A stretch of DNA of 64,000 nucleotides from Maniola hyperantus (lineage: Eukaryota; Arthropoda; Insecta; Lepidoptera; Nymphalidae). Within the stretch, counting starts at the first letter, position 1; each line of letters starts with the position of its first letter. A program made the position numbers and the translations under genes. The notes beneath the pieces are model-generated. The model was not told where the DNA came from. It did no database searches and was given only the letters and a program-made list of their open reading frames with translations. The stretch spans positions 1,488,001-1,552,000 of the forward strand of contig NC_048555.1 in NCBI RefSeq assembly GCF_902806685.2, written 5' to 3'. Shown here piece by piece: positions 1-9,760 of this stretch.

Positions 1-134
1 TTTGGCATGCAGATAGCTATTATGACGTAGGCATTCGCTTAGAAAGGATTTTTGAAAATTCAACCGCTAAGGGGGTAAAATAGAGATTTGAAATTTGTGT
101 AGTACACTCGGACGAAGTCGCGGGCATAAGCTAG
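1..134 (+). mobile_element. H2 Helitron, 3' part
   Basis: The window opens inside an H2 element. The body (GGCATGCAGATAGCTATTAT, then AACCGCTAAGGGGGT) runs into a terminal hairpin and CTAG at 131-134. It is non-coding and would depend on a transposase supplied elsewhere. The 5' end lies outside the window. Confidence 0.8.
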
Positions 135-325
135 TAATATTATATTTGCTTAGTCAATTTTTTTTTTTTTTTACATCTTATTAGAACGGCAGTGCCACTT
201 ACACTAACTAGATAATTAATAATAAGTTTAAATACAAATAAAGGTACAAGAAAAAAGACAAAATACAAAACGATAAAAAATCAAAGGATTTTGAATATGT
301 ACGCTGAGAACATTGAATGACATAT

Positions 326-655
326 TCATGTAATGCTCTCAGCGTACTTCAGTAACTCCCGAACCAGTATTATAGAGCCATCATTAAATGGGTCCCATTG
401 AGCATTATTGTCCAAAAGCGCGTTGAACGATGCTAATGAACGGGGTATAGGTGACATAGATCTAGCAACAGTGCGATGATGTGGGACCACGAAAAGTTTA
501 TTTTTTCGTGGACGAAGATTACTATTGGATTCAGGGACACGTATGCGACACAGTTGGTCATGAAGTTCTGGAGCATTAACATCTCCTCGCAAAATTTGAT
601 ACATAATTTTCAGTTGATCGCAATCGATATGTAGGAAGTGCCGATATTATAAAAG
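326..655 (-). pseudogene. LINE reverse-transcriptase C-terminal fragment
   Basis: A 92-residue open frame (326-604) continues upstream to about 655 through one stop. It reads DQLKIMYQILRG, then PELHDQLCRIRVP, HHRTVARSMSPIPRSLASFN and a short tail. This is the look of the extreme C-terminus of lepidopteran non-LTR retrotransposon polyproteins: a helical region after the RT domain, with an RVP..R.....F..P..RT pattern. No RT catalytic motif remains, so it is a dead 5'-truncated copy. The clade cannot be set from this piece. Confidence 0.6.
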
Positions 656-845
656 AAGTTTGAATCATCGGTTCCTGTCTGCCACTTGTCGCCCTACTTT
701 CCAGACAATGACTCTACAAAGTGTAGAAAGTATTATAATATCTACGCCATTATAGGTTTTTGCCCTACCAACTACGTTAAGGCAGACGCACATTAAAGAT
801 TTTCCACTTCCATTCGCCAAGTTCCAATTGGTTCAATATTTAAAA

Positions 846-1230
846 AAAACCGGCCAAGTGTGAGTCAGACTTTTTTTTACATTTTACATTTTTTCGACAT
901 TTTGCACTATAATTCAAAAACTATTATGCCTAAAAATAAATAAAAATCTGTTTTAGAATACACAGGTAAAGCCCTTTCATATGATACCCCACTTGATATA
1001 GTTATCTTACTTAGAAAATTGAAAATACTAATTATTTATTAGTTCATTGACCACAATTTTTTTTTGTGTGATTTAACCACAAATTCGCGTTTTCCAGATT
1101 TTTCCTCTAATGTCTGGCTATAAGACCTCCCTACCTGCCTAATTTCATGATTCTAGGTCAACGGGAAGTACCCTGTAGGTTTCTTGACAGACAGACAAGA
1201 AAGTGATCCTATAAGGGTTCCGTTTTTCCT
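846..1230 (-). repeat. Interspersed repeat with GGGTTCCGT end
   Basis: The segment runs from ACCGGCCAAGTGTGAGTCAG at the left to ATAAGGGTTCCGTTTTTCCT at the right, with CAGACAGACAAG just inside. I recognise this as a very common lepidopteran dispersed repeat of uncertain class. Related pieces lie at 3089-3215, 5530-5640 and 23945-24490. Open frames inside it are chance. Confidence 0.6.
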
Positions 1231-1492
1231 ATATTTTATTAAACCTCTATTTGTTAAAACTCTAGAGTGTACGCCCATGGATACTTTTCCGTTTTCGCGC
1301 TATACCTATTGCATTACAATGCACCGATATAAACAACTGCGCAAATATTGGTGCAACAATCGCTTTGTTCGCTGCAACACATTTTACCAGTTTGCTAAGG
1401 GCTTTTTGATAACGTTGCGTTTTCTGACTCATGGATTTTCCTGTGTGGTCCAAGTCATACATAGCTAGCTGACCCGCTCCGTCTTTCACCAT

Positions 1493-1695
1493 CACCATCA
1501 TGATCACCCCATCGTTGGCTCACTACTGAGCACGGGTCACCTTTCATAATGAGAAGGGTTTATGGCCATAGTCAATCACGCTGACCAAGTGCAGATTATT
1601 TACATCTCATTTCATTACATTATGGAGAACTCTCAGCCATGCAAGTTTCCTCACGATGTTTTCCTTCACCGTTAAAGCGAGTGATGTATAATTTC
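1493..1695 (-). mobile_element. SINE-B, body fragment
   Basis: On the minus strand it carries the body blocks found in the intact copy at 58896: GGTGAAGGAAAACATCGTGA, a TTCTCCATAATG block, the CACTTGG..AGCGTG block and the CCGATGGGTTGATCATG end. The tRNA-like head is missing. Confidence 0.75.
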
Positions 1696-2023
1696 TCACA
1701 ATGCTAATCCTACCGAAAAGAACGATTGCAAGTTAGAGCGATCACGCACTTATTCGATCCGAGTCCGTGAAAAGCCATATAAAAAACTCGGACCGAACTC
1801 GGATTTTGCTTAAGCACTAATCCGATCTCGGATCAATTCGAAGCCATTCAAGTGACATCTTTGGCAAATTATTATGTCCGTCATTCCTACGCAGAGCTTA
1901 TAGAGAGTGTGAAGTGTGACTGGAAGGTTTCGAGAGAACCTAATTCGCCTTTTTAAACCGTATAGCCGTACACGTTTACGATTTCAAATCCTCAAATTTT
2001 TTTTTTCTTTTTTTGTTTTTTAA

Positions 2024-2182
2024 AAGAATATTAGCCATGTTAAATGACTAATCCCTTTCCTCTCCAACTAAGCGTCAGGCTTGTGCTAGGAGTAGGTACG
2101 ACAATAGTGCAACGGGCGGGGTTTGAACCGTCGACCTTTCGGTTTTCAGTCCACTCCTTTACCGGTTGAGCTATTGAGGCTC
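2024..2182 (-). mobile_element. SINE-A copy
   Basis: Nearly full copy. On the minus strand the head GAGCCTCAATAGCTCAACCG contains an A-box-like stretch, and GGTTCAAACCC is a good B box, so this is a tRNA-derived Pol III SINE. The body ends ATGGCTAATATTC plus a short A-rich tail (T-rich at 1999-2020 on the plus strand). Confidence 0.85.
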
Positions 2183-2287
2183 AAAAAAATTTGCAAGGCA
2201 TTTGTTGTAGATAATCGCTTTCGCTTATCGATTACACTTTACATTAGTGTTTTAGTAATTAATGATATGTGGTCAGCAGAATAAGCA

Positions 2288-2457
2288 TAATATTGTGGCT
2301 AATTCCGTTGTACACAATCTCTAAACTAAACTAAAATGGCACGTCTAAATCTATTGCTATCCCGTTCATAATGTTGCTTGCGGAAAAGGATAGCACTTGA
2401 TTTAGACCTGTTAATTTAGTTTAGTTTAGAGATTGTGTACAAGAGAATCGGCCCCAG
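2288..2457. mobile_element. Fold-back MITE, M1 family
   Basis: Terminal inverted repeats of about 40 bp, imperfect at the outermost bases, built on GTACACAATCTCTAAACTAA. They enclose an internal segment with GATAGCA. Two more copies lie at 31371-31522 and 34080-34255. Non-coding; superfamily not assigned. Confidence 0.75.
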
Positions 2458-2542
2458 TATTTATTTATGATTTTCGTTGATGTTTGTAATTTCAATAACG
2501 ATTCAATGTTTGTAAATAATTATTTTACCCACATAGAATTCA

Positions 2543-2682
2543 CCATCATGATCAACCCATCACCGGCTCACTACAGAGCACTGGTCTCCTCTCAGAGTGA
2601 GAAGGGTTTTGGCCATAGTCTACCACGCTGGCCATGTGCGGTAGACTTCACACACCTTTGAGAACATTATGGAGAACTCTAA
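2543..2682 (-). mobile_element. SINE-B, 3' fragment
   Basis: Only the 3' body is present: the TGATCAACCCATC end, CTCAGAGTGAGAAGGG, a GCCATAGTCTACCACGCTGG block and the TTATGGAGAACTCT block. The head is absent. Confidence 0.75.
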
Positions 2683-2902
2683 GAAAGAGAATCGAGAACT
2701 TATAGAACTGTAAGACTTTTAAGAAAAAGATTTTTAATTTAAGTCAATTTTCATGTTTTTTTTGCAGTCGCTACTTGAGACAGCTTAGCACAAGGAATGA
2801 TCGATGGCATTAACTCAGAAAGCCAGGTGGATGGGCGCTGACTCATTAGCGTACAGGAGACGCATCACACGTGATTTTACATATTTATGACTAACATGCG
2901 CA

Positions 2903-3019
2903 CTCAGAGTCGCTAATCTTTATTTAAGATTGAGTTAAAACGAGACAGATTTATGTGAGAGATATAGCTCTGTCTCGTTTAACTCAATCTTAAGTAACGA
3001 TTAAGCGACTCTGAATGCG
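2903..3019. mobile_element. Fold-back MITE, M2 family
   Basis: Inverted repeats with CTCAGAGTCGCTAATC on one side and the complementary GATTAAGCGACTCTGA on the other. The centre is a GAGACAGA..TCTGTCTC palindrome. A second copy is at 6538-6648. Confidence 0.7.
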
Positions 3020-3088
3020 GCTGAAAGAGTCTTTATGACATTTTTACCTCTCATAATTTTATTAGAATTTAAGTATCAAGCCAATTTT

Positions 3089-3215
3089 TAGGGTTCCGTA
3101 CCTCAAAAGGAAAAAGGAACCCTTATAGGATCACTTTGTTATCTATCTGTCTCTCTGTCTGTACGTCCGTCTGTTCGTCGTGTCTGTCAAGAAAACCTAT
3201 ATCCCGGCTCCCCCA
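3089..3215 (+). repeat. GGGTTCCGTACC repeat fragment
   Basis: Starts TAGGGTTCCGTACCTCAAAA and passes through CTTATAGGATCACTTTG and a CTGT-rich stretch, as in the 846-1230 repeat read on the other strand. The rest to about 3800 is unassigned, with no convincing gene. Confidence 0.55.
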
Positions 3216-3810
3216 AAAGACTAGTTCATGGTTCACACTAAAACATAAACAAAGTATGGTAAGGCAGTCAAGTTGCGAATTAACGAGGCAACTTAAACTT
3301 GCCGACTGGGAGTTGAACAAAGAAACGTTTGTGTCTAAACGAAACCGTCACACACAGGTACTGGCGGGCTGTAGTCCGGTGCACAAAATGTGGCGACATT
3401 TTGCTAGTTTTGGTTGGACTGTACCTATAGATCGACCGAAAAGATTAGGAATTAAATGAGGGTGCTACATTCGTTCTTGTGGTAACAGCCTGTACTGCAA
3501 CCAAAACAATATTGATATTTTTTACCTACGTACCTAGAGGTTGCTTGGTCACGACTACTATATTACAATTATTTATAAAAACTGAAGGTGGCAAAATTGG
3601 TCTACACTTTTACAAGCAGCTGATTTGTTACGGCATTTCCAAGGTGTAAGACGAAATAAATTGTTTTCTGCTATTACTAACTTGACCGTCGCGCTATATG
3701 CTTTGTTAATAATAATAATAATAATCATCTTTATTGCAGATATTACATCCATTTTGTTAGTAATAAAATTAAAATTAATTGCTTATGACTATGTTAGTAA
3801 GTTAAACATA

Positions 3811-3987
3811 GAGCCTCAATAGCTCAATCGGTAAAGGAGTGGACTGAAAACCGAAAAGTCGACAGTTCAAACCCCGCCCGTTGCACTATTGTCGTACCTA
3901 CTCCTAGCACAAGCCTGACGCTTAGTTGGAGAGGAAGGGGAATATTAGTCATTTAACATGGCTAATATTCTTTTTTTTTTTTTTTTT
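3811..3987 (+). mobile_element. SINE-A copy
   Basis: Full-length tRNA-derived SINE. The head GAGCCTCAATAGCTCAATCG is followed by a B box in the 3840-3885 segment (CAGTTCAAACCCC), the CCTAGCACAAGCCTGACGCT body, ATGGCTAATATTC, and a T17 tail. Confidence 0.85.
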
Positions 3988-4370
3988 AAATCTCCGAATC
4001 TTCTAGTGTTGATTACTGAGTTAGCAAATCACCCCAAGAGCAAGTACTGAAGGGGCGCCCTTCCGCGATTCGGCCCATATAACCGAGAGGTTGGTGGGGC
4101 CATGAGAGGTGGAGGGTTGTACAAAAAATTTGATAATGTCAAAATTGTGCCACACTTTTGAACAGCGTAGCGGACTAGACAAGAAGTCCGCAAGCCGCCG
4201 ATTTGTTACGGCCTTTCCGAGGTGTAAGACGAAATAAATTGTTTTCCTACTCATACAAACTTGGCCGTCTTTGTACCTACTGAGTTGAAGAAATAAAATG
4301 TTCTTGCAATCTGAAGAGAATTATCCCTTTTACTTACTGAAAGTCCTTCTACTTTTGCTTCACCACCATA

Positions 4371-4470
4371 GCGCGAACGCGATGGTAAGCGCTGTGGTCT
4401 TACGAGTATAAGTGAGAGGTTCTGGGTTCAATCCCCGGCAGAGGGGATTTGGTTAAGCCGGGTAAGACTT
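4371..4470 (+). mobile_element. SINE-C-like tRNA head fragment
   Basis: GGTAAGCGCTGTGGTCTTA followed by GGTTCTGGGTTCAATCCCCG resembles the tRNA-like head of SINE-C. The usual 3' body does not follow. It is not a functional tRNA gene: no acceptor stem closes around it. Confidence 0.5.
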
Positions 4471-4540
4471 GGCACCAAATGTTTTATGTTTTTTAGTCCA
4501 TTTTAAAACGTGGTTAGTATACTCTATAGAAATAGTATCT

Positions 4541-4728
4541 TCTCTATATATATAAACGAATCACTGAATGTGTTGCTGATCGCAAATCTCGAGAACAGCT
4601 GAACCGATTTCGCTAATTCTTTTTTCATAATATTCCTTGAAGTTTGGGTTCTACGGAGAGATTTTTTTTAAAAAAATCCTGAAAATGAATCGACTGTTAG
4701 GCGGTACGAAGTTCGCCGGGGCAGCTAG
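4541..4728 (+). mobile_element. H4 Helitron, near full length
   Basis: Begins TCTCTATATATATAAACGAA, has the AACAGCTGAACCGATTTCGC body, and ends in a hairpin-forming GCGGTACGAAGTTCGCCGGG, then GCAGCTAG. A second copy is at 45990-46192 on the minus strand. The H2 element at 4729 starts on the very next base. Confidence 0.7.
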
Positions 4729-4953
4729 TCTAAATATATAAAAGGAAAACGTGACTGACTGACTGACTGACTGATCTATCAACGCACAGCTCAAACTACT
4801 GGACGGATCGGGCTGAAAATTGGCATGTAGATAGCTATTATGACGTAGGTGTCCGCTAAGAAAGGATTTTTGAAAAATCAACCCCTAAGGGGTTGAAACA
4901 GGGGTTTTAAAATTTGTGCAGTCCACGCGGACGAAGTCGCGAATATAAGCTAG
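4729..4953 (+). mobile_element. H2 Helitron, full length
   Basis: Complete 225-bp copy. The 5' TCTAAATATATAAAAGG is followed by a GACTGACTGACTGA run, GGACGGATCGGGCTGAAAA and AACCCCTAAGGGGTTGAA, then CACGCGGACGAAGTCGCG and AAGCTAG before a T. TC start, subterminal hairpin and CTAG end are Helitron hallmarks. No ORF. Confidence 0.85.
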
Positions 4954-5157
4954 TATTCTATATAAATAAAAATGAATCGCCGATCGCCGCCGTAGCTTTT
5001 ATTTTGCAGCTTTTCTATGAAGTTAAGTAAATACATACTCTGATTCTTTTAGAGTTCTCCTCAGAATTTACCTGTTACAAGTGCATGTATGTATGTGTGC
5101 TCTCACCTACACAATCTTCAGTGGATACTCGGAAACCGGGCGTCGCTAAGTAGTGCA

Positions 5158-5204
5158 GCACCGCACCGCACCGCACCGCACCGCACCGCACCGCACCGCA
5201 CCGC
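5158..5204. repeat. (ACCGC)n microsatellite
   Basis: About nine perfect copies of a GC-rich pentamer in otherwise AT-rich DNA. The open frames here on both strands (AVRCG and RTAPH repeats) come from the repeat. Confidence 0.95.
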
Positions 5205-5810
5205 TAAGCTCATTCCCCGCTCCGCTTTTATAAAACTGATTCTATTCAACAATTTGGGGTTTCTTTTTGGATGTGGTATTTCATTATTTTCTTTACATAT
5301 AAAACATACTGTTTGCTTGTCTGTCTGTTTGAGAGAGAAAGACATCGACAGACAAACACACTTTCGCATTAATTAGGTACCAGTAGGTATGATATACATA
5401 TTATACGGACTAGGTCTTGAGAAGTTTTTTAGTATAGTTTTCTACAATTTTTTGAATTGTAATCTATCCCTGGAAGAGATCACCAAGTGACATGCCTTTA
5501 AACACTAATTCGAATATTCTGTAATTCTTTAAGGTTCCGTACCCTACCCGGGATGGGACCATGTTACTAAGCCTCCGCTGTCCGTCCGTTTGTCCGTATG
5601 TCTGTTTGTCAGCCAGCTCACGGCTGTATTTCATGAGCTGTAAATAAGTGAAAAGTAGAACTTTATAATATATTAATGTTAATATATCTTAATTTCAAGT
5701 GTGCGCCCGCCCACTGCTAAACATGCAGGAAAAAGCAGCCACCGGGCAAGCAATACGCACTACTACAACGCAAAAATAAAACTTACTAAGGAAAACTAGA
5801 TATCAATCAA

Positions 5811-6110
5811 TCAGCCTGTTTGCGTCCACTGCTGGACATAAGCCTTCCCAAGAGCACGCCACCACACACGATCCTCCGCCTTCCTCATCCGTCCACTTCC
5901 CGCTATCTTCTTAAGGTCGTCAGTCCAGCGGGTTGGAGGTCGTCCCACACTGCGCTTGCTGATACGCGGTCTCCACTCCAGAACACGTCTGCCCCATCGG
6001 CCATCGGTTCTGCGGCAGACGTGGCCTGCCCACTGCCACTTCAGCTGGCTAATTCGTTGGGCTATGTCGGTCACTCTGGTTCTCCTACGGATTTCCTCGT
6101 TACGTAAAGT
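5811..6110 (-). pseudogene. RTE-type LINE, polyprotein C-terminus
   Basis: Reading from 6110 down: RNEEIRRRTRVTDIAQRIS, WQWAGHVCRRTDGRWGRRVL, EWRPR, RSVGRPPTRWTDDLKKIAG, then YVQQWTQTG. This is the conserved C-terminal tail of RTE-clade endonuclease/reverse-transcriptase proteins, downstream of the RT domain. The copy is 5'-truncated, so RT and endonuclease are missing. The open frame extends to 6308, but that part is not RTE-like; it could be another LINE remnant or chance. Related tails lie near 17.6, 39.6, 57.65 and 61.7 kb. Confidence 0.8.
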
Positions 6111-6537
6111 AAAAGTAGATAGGTAGGCACTTAATATAATATTCTTATCCAATACATTTCTCACATCCAACCGCAGCGCCCTCTGAATCCGCAAGCCGAA
6201 TGAAATTTCAGTAATTTGGTAAAGCGAATGCAAGGTACGGGGTCCCGAGTGGGATTTTCTTACAATCCGCGCTTTGTTTTGAAGTATTATTTCAAATGGA
6301 ACGCCCAAATTATCAAGACCTTAACGACCTTTGGAAATGTTCTGCACCGAAGATCACACTAAGTTGCATGAAAAAGTTATCCTCAAAATGTTTTTTTTAA
6401 GTTAAATCGATGATTACTCATCATTCACTCAACGTTTACTTTTCTTATGTGCTCTAAGCAAATACCAAAAGTGGTAGTAAGTATTTAAACATTCTTTGTT
6501 TTTTGTTAGTTTTGCTTTAGCTCCTTTTCTAACAGCT

Positions 6538-6648
6538 GTACTCAGAGTCGCTTAATCGTTACTTAAGTTTAATTAAAAAGAGACACAGCTCTATCTCTTA
6601 AATAAATCTGTCTCGTTTTAAGTAACGATTAGCGACTCTGAGTACCGC
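6538..6648. mobile_element. Fold-back MITE, M2 family
   Basis: Arms ACTCAGAGTCGCTTAATCGT and its complement (CGATTAGCGACTCTGAGTA) face each other around a short AT-rich centre with AGAGACA. It is the same family as 2903-3019. The stretch 6310-6535 holds nothing I can identify. Confidence 0.75.
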
Positions 6649-6861
6649 GGTAAGCTTTATATTAAAAAAACCGAACTGTGAAAATGTTTAGCGGTCTACG
6701 ACGTAGAGCTTGGAGGGCTTGTAGCGGCTACGAGACGAACTAAAATCACTACCCTTAATCGTAATATTAAGCAATTTAGTAAATTATGACATGAAGCAAT
6801 TAACTGCAATACCCAGCAATACGTGGAAATTTCAGCAATTCTGTGCAATATAATTGCTCCA

Positions 6862-6953
6862 GATATTTTAGAAAATTCAACCCCTAAGGGGGTGAAATAG
6901 GGGTTTGAAATTTGGGTAGTCCACGAAGTCCAGAACTCGCGAGCTTAAGCTAG
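6862..6953 (+). mobile_element. H2 Helitron, 3' fragment
   Basis: AACCCCTAAGGGGGTGAAAT, GTAGTCCACGAAG, then GCGAGCTTAAGCTAG at 6939-6953. The terminal hairpin has decayed. Confidence 0.7.
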
Positions 6954-6959
6954 TATATA

Positions 6960-7074
6960 ATATAGTTAAAGAGCTGGAGAGTCACAAAGGCTACTTTTAT
7001 CCCGGAAAATTAAAGAGCTCCCATGGGATTTTAAAACCTAAATCCACGCGAACGAAATCGCGGACATCAGCTAG
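6960..7074 (+). mobile_element. H1 Helitron, 3' fragment
   Basis: ATCCCGGAAAATTAAAGAG, AACCTAAATCCACGCG, then AAATCGCGGACATCAGCTAG. It follows the H2 fragment within a few bases. Confidence 0.75.
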
Positions 7075-7092
7075 TATACGAACATACTCATA

Positions 7093-7533
7093 TCAATTTA
7101 TTGGGTTTCTGCTAGGATAAACAATCTCAGCGTTCATATAATAATCGTCTATCCTATTCGATAAACATAATAACAAAGTTAATACAAAAGATAATATTAG
7201 AGTATCAAGTAAAATGGGAGAAATGTTCGGTAATTTAAAAACGTAGCTTCTACCAATAGATTGCCGACCGAGTAGCGTCAGCAAATACGTCTTGCCATTG
7301 GCTACTCGGCGTGGATTTGTCAGTGTACGGAGCGCATCGTGGTCGTGTACAGTCAGCACAAAACTAACCTTATTTTTTAAACTAGCTATCCAACACGCGT
7401 TGCAATGCGTCTGCTAATTTACCACGATAACGTCCTGCTAGAAGGTAATAGCAGTTCGGACCACTGCACTGAAATGAACACAATATACATATACGCTGGA
7501 AGACGTTGTTTGGATGATAATTATTGATGATAC
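7093..7533. other. Unassigned stretch
   Basis: No repeat, RNA or exon signature was recognised. One 88-codon minus frame (7093-7359) has no recognisable motif and is probably chance. Confidence 0.4.
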
Positions 7534-7534
7534 C

Positions 7535-7722
7535 ACTAGCTGATGCCTGCAAATTACGTCCGTGTCGATTTAGGTTTTTGAAAATCCCGTGGGAACTTTT
7601 TGATTTCCCGGGATAAAAAGTAGCCTATGTCACTCTCCAGGTCTTTATCCGTCAATCCGTTGTTCCGTTGTGACGTGATTGAAGGCCAAACCAACAAACA
7701 AACACACTTTAGCATTTAGTTA
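7535..7722 (-). mobile_element. H1 Helitron copy
   Basis: Minus-strand copy. The 3' end reads ACTAGCTGATGCCTGCAAAT on the plus strand, then AAATCCCGTGGGAAC, CCGGGATAAAAAGTAGCC, ACGTGATTGAAGG and AACAAACAAACACACTTT. The terminal hairpin is mutated. Confidence 0.75.
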
Positions 7723-8017
7723 ATTTTGTTTGAAAAAAATTACCCGCTTTCCTCCATAAAAATCTATTATTAGTCCCTTACTTACTTTTATGATTATTTA
7801 GGTGAACTTAAACGTTTGGTTTACCAACTAAAACAAAAATAAAAATAAAATCAAATCAAATCAAATTAGAGTGCCTAGGTAGTTTAGGAATTGTGTTATT
7901 TTTACTTTTAACTTTTGCATGCCTTCTGTTATTCGAAACATATCTACTGTTTAGCTCTATAAGACCTTATGTAAATTAAAGAGTCTCTGCAAAATAAAGA
8001 AATTGTATTAAAATTAG

Positions 8018-8280
8018 CTACTTTGAAATCTCTACATATTTTTTTCATTTTTTTGTAGTCGCTACTCAAAACTCAACGGAGGCCAGATCCCCTTTCGGGC
8101 AGGAAATTGAGTGAATGTTTTCCAATTTAATCGCATCTGCGCTGATACTTCACGAGCTGTGCGCCGCGCGGCTGGGACGTGGCCGGAATTTCACTTCTGC
8201 TTGTTATTCCTAGGATACGTTGCTAGAAGACAATGTTGATTTTAACCAATGCGCAGTCTGTGAGGCATAGACAAGGGCTG
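8018..8280 (+). repeat. Duplicated exon-like module, copy 1
   Basis: A pyrimidine tract ending in AG (8057-8058) precedes a GC-rich segment with GGAGGCCAGATCCCCTTTCG and GCGCCGCGCGGCTGGGACGT. The segment recurs at 8605-8856. From 8059 one frame reads 23 codons, starting SLLKTQRRPDP, to TAA at 8128-8130. It could be a terminal exon, an lncRNA exon or an old repeat; the protein is not recognised. Confidence 0.45.
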
Positions 8281-8604
8281 CCGATTATTTTATTTATTTT
8301 ATCAAGGCTCATATCATAGAAGATTATGAATTTAAAAAAATGACTTAATGACACATTATTCATGCATCTTATGAAAAGAGAGTTAAAGCTTCGTTTTTTT
8401 GCATTGACAAAAGCGAAACTGCACTCAGTCTCCCTCACTCAATTTAACTTTTTGTCCACCTCCCAAATTTTGCTAATAAGTTTCGCTTCGAAAAGTTGCT
8501 CACGTTAATTTTGCGGCGCGTTTCCAGAATGACATGATGTTTTAAAAAAGAAATTGTCATTAAAAATGGGTTGAATTATATACTTTTCCCCAAAAAATTT
8601 ACTT
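8223..8604. other. Spacer between duplicated modules
   Basis: Apart from the tail of copy 1 this is AT-rich spacer. A 71-codon minus frame here has no recognisable motif. Confidence 0.35.
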
Positions 8605-8856
8605 AGCGACTTTAAAATCTCAACATTTTTTTTTTAGTCGGTACTCAAAACTCAACGGAGGCCAGATCCCCTTTCGGGCAGGAAATTGAGTGAATGTTTT
8701 CCAATTTAATCGCATCTGCGCTGATACTTCACGGGCTGTGCGCCGCGCGGCTGGGACGTGGCCGGAATTGCACTTCTGCTTGTTATTCCTAGGATACGTT
8801 GCTAGAAGACAATGGTACTTTTAAACAATGCACAGTCTGTGAGGCAAAGACAAGCA
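8605..8856 (+). repeat. Duplicated exon-like module, copy 2
   Basis: Direct copy of 8018-8280. The acceptor-like AG is at 8636-8637 after a run of T, and the same reading frame runs from 8638 to TAA at 8707-8709 with one change near its start (SVLKTQRRPDP). Divergence rises sharply after GCTAGAAGACAATG. SINE-A sits directly downstream. Confidence 0.45.
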
Positions 8857-8878
8857 AAGGCAAAGACAGAAAGTTCAT

Positions 8879-9045
8879 AGCCTCAATAGCTCAACAGTTA
8901 AAGGTACGGACTGAAATTCGAAAGGTCGGCGGTTCAAACCCCACCCGTTGCACTATTGTCGTACCTACTGCTAGCACAAGCTTTACGCTTAATTGGAGAG
9001 GAAAGGGGAATGTTAGTCAAGGGCCATGGCTAATATTCTTTAAAA
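8879..9045 (+). mobile_element. SINE-A copy, degraded
   Basis: AGCCTCAATAGCTCAACAGT head, GGCGGTTCAAACCCC B box, GCACAAGCTTTACGCTTAAT body, ATGGCTAATATTC, then an A-rich tail. Confidence 0.8.
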
Positions 9046-9175
9046 AAATACCTTCCAAGAAAAAAAATATTTCATAGTAATTAGTACTTAGCGAGTAGGA
9101 CTCGCCCCGTACTCGGGTATTTTTTTGACATTTTGTCGGGCCGTGAAAAGCTAGCAAACATACAGAAACACTTTC

Positions 9176-9282
9176 ACATGAATTATAAATAAGCTACTTT
9201 TTATCCCGGAAAATCAAAGAGTTCCCACGGGATTTTTAAAAAAACCTAATTCCACGCGGACTAAGTTGCGGGCATCAGCTAG
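9176..9282 (+). mobile_element. H1 Helitron 3' end, head of the tandem array
   Basis: ATCCCGGAAAATCAAAGAG, GTTCCCACGGG, ATTCCACGCGGACTAAGTTG and CATCAGCTAG (9273-9282). From 9269 the same sequence starts a unit that is repeated in tandem. Confidence 0.75.
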
Positions 9283-9756
9283 TAGAATATAAAAAAACAT
9301 AATGGTGGTAGAAAGAAGAATAATTTGTAGCATATAGAAGTATTCCACGTTTAGTCAGCCGGGCAGCGCTCGCAATGGAAAAATTAAAAAGGTAACACCA
9401 CGCCACGCCACTTTCACATGAGTAGTGGTGTACGTGTCGCATTCGCTCCGTGTGAGGAAGCATGCACATTGCAAACAGTCTACTACCTACTGTAGCTTAA
9501 TACTAACCGATTTCCAAAAAGGAGGCAGTACCTACTCAATTTGGCACGTATAAATTTTTCATAGACTAATAATTCAGTCAACATTGTTGGTTTGTTGGTC
9601 TGTCCTTCAATCACGTCGCAAATGTACAACGGATTGACGTGATTTGCATGGGTATAGTAAAGACCTGGAGAGTGAAATAGGCTACTTTTTATCCCGGAAA
9701 ATCAAAGAGTTCCCACGGGATTTTTAAAAAAACCTAATTCCACGCGGACTAAGTTG
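9269..9756 (+). repeat. Tandem array, unit 1 (488 bp)
   Basis: The unit starts CGGGCATCAGCTAG and passes through GGTGGTAGAAAGAAGAAT, GCCGGGCAGCGCTCGCAATG, ACACCACGCCACGCCACTTT and CAAAAAGGAGGCAGTACC. It ends with an H1 3' region (GATTTTTAAAAAAACCTAAT..AAGTTG). The next unit is separated from it by the LTR element inserted at CGGG (9757-9760). Confidence 0.85.
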
Positions 9757-9760
9757 CGGG
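9757..9760. other. Left target-site duplication, CGGG
   Basis: CGGG precedes the 5' LTR and is repeated after the 3' LTR at 14157-14160. Uninterrupted array units read TTGCGGGCATC here, which confirms a 4-bp duplication. Confidence 0.85.

Noticed and set aside
5089..5376. Open frames with RTAPH or AVRCG repeats
   Set aside because: Produced by the (ACCGC)n microsatellite on either strand.
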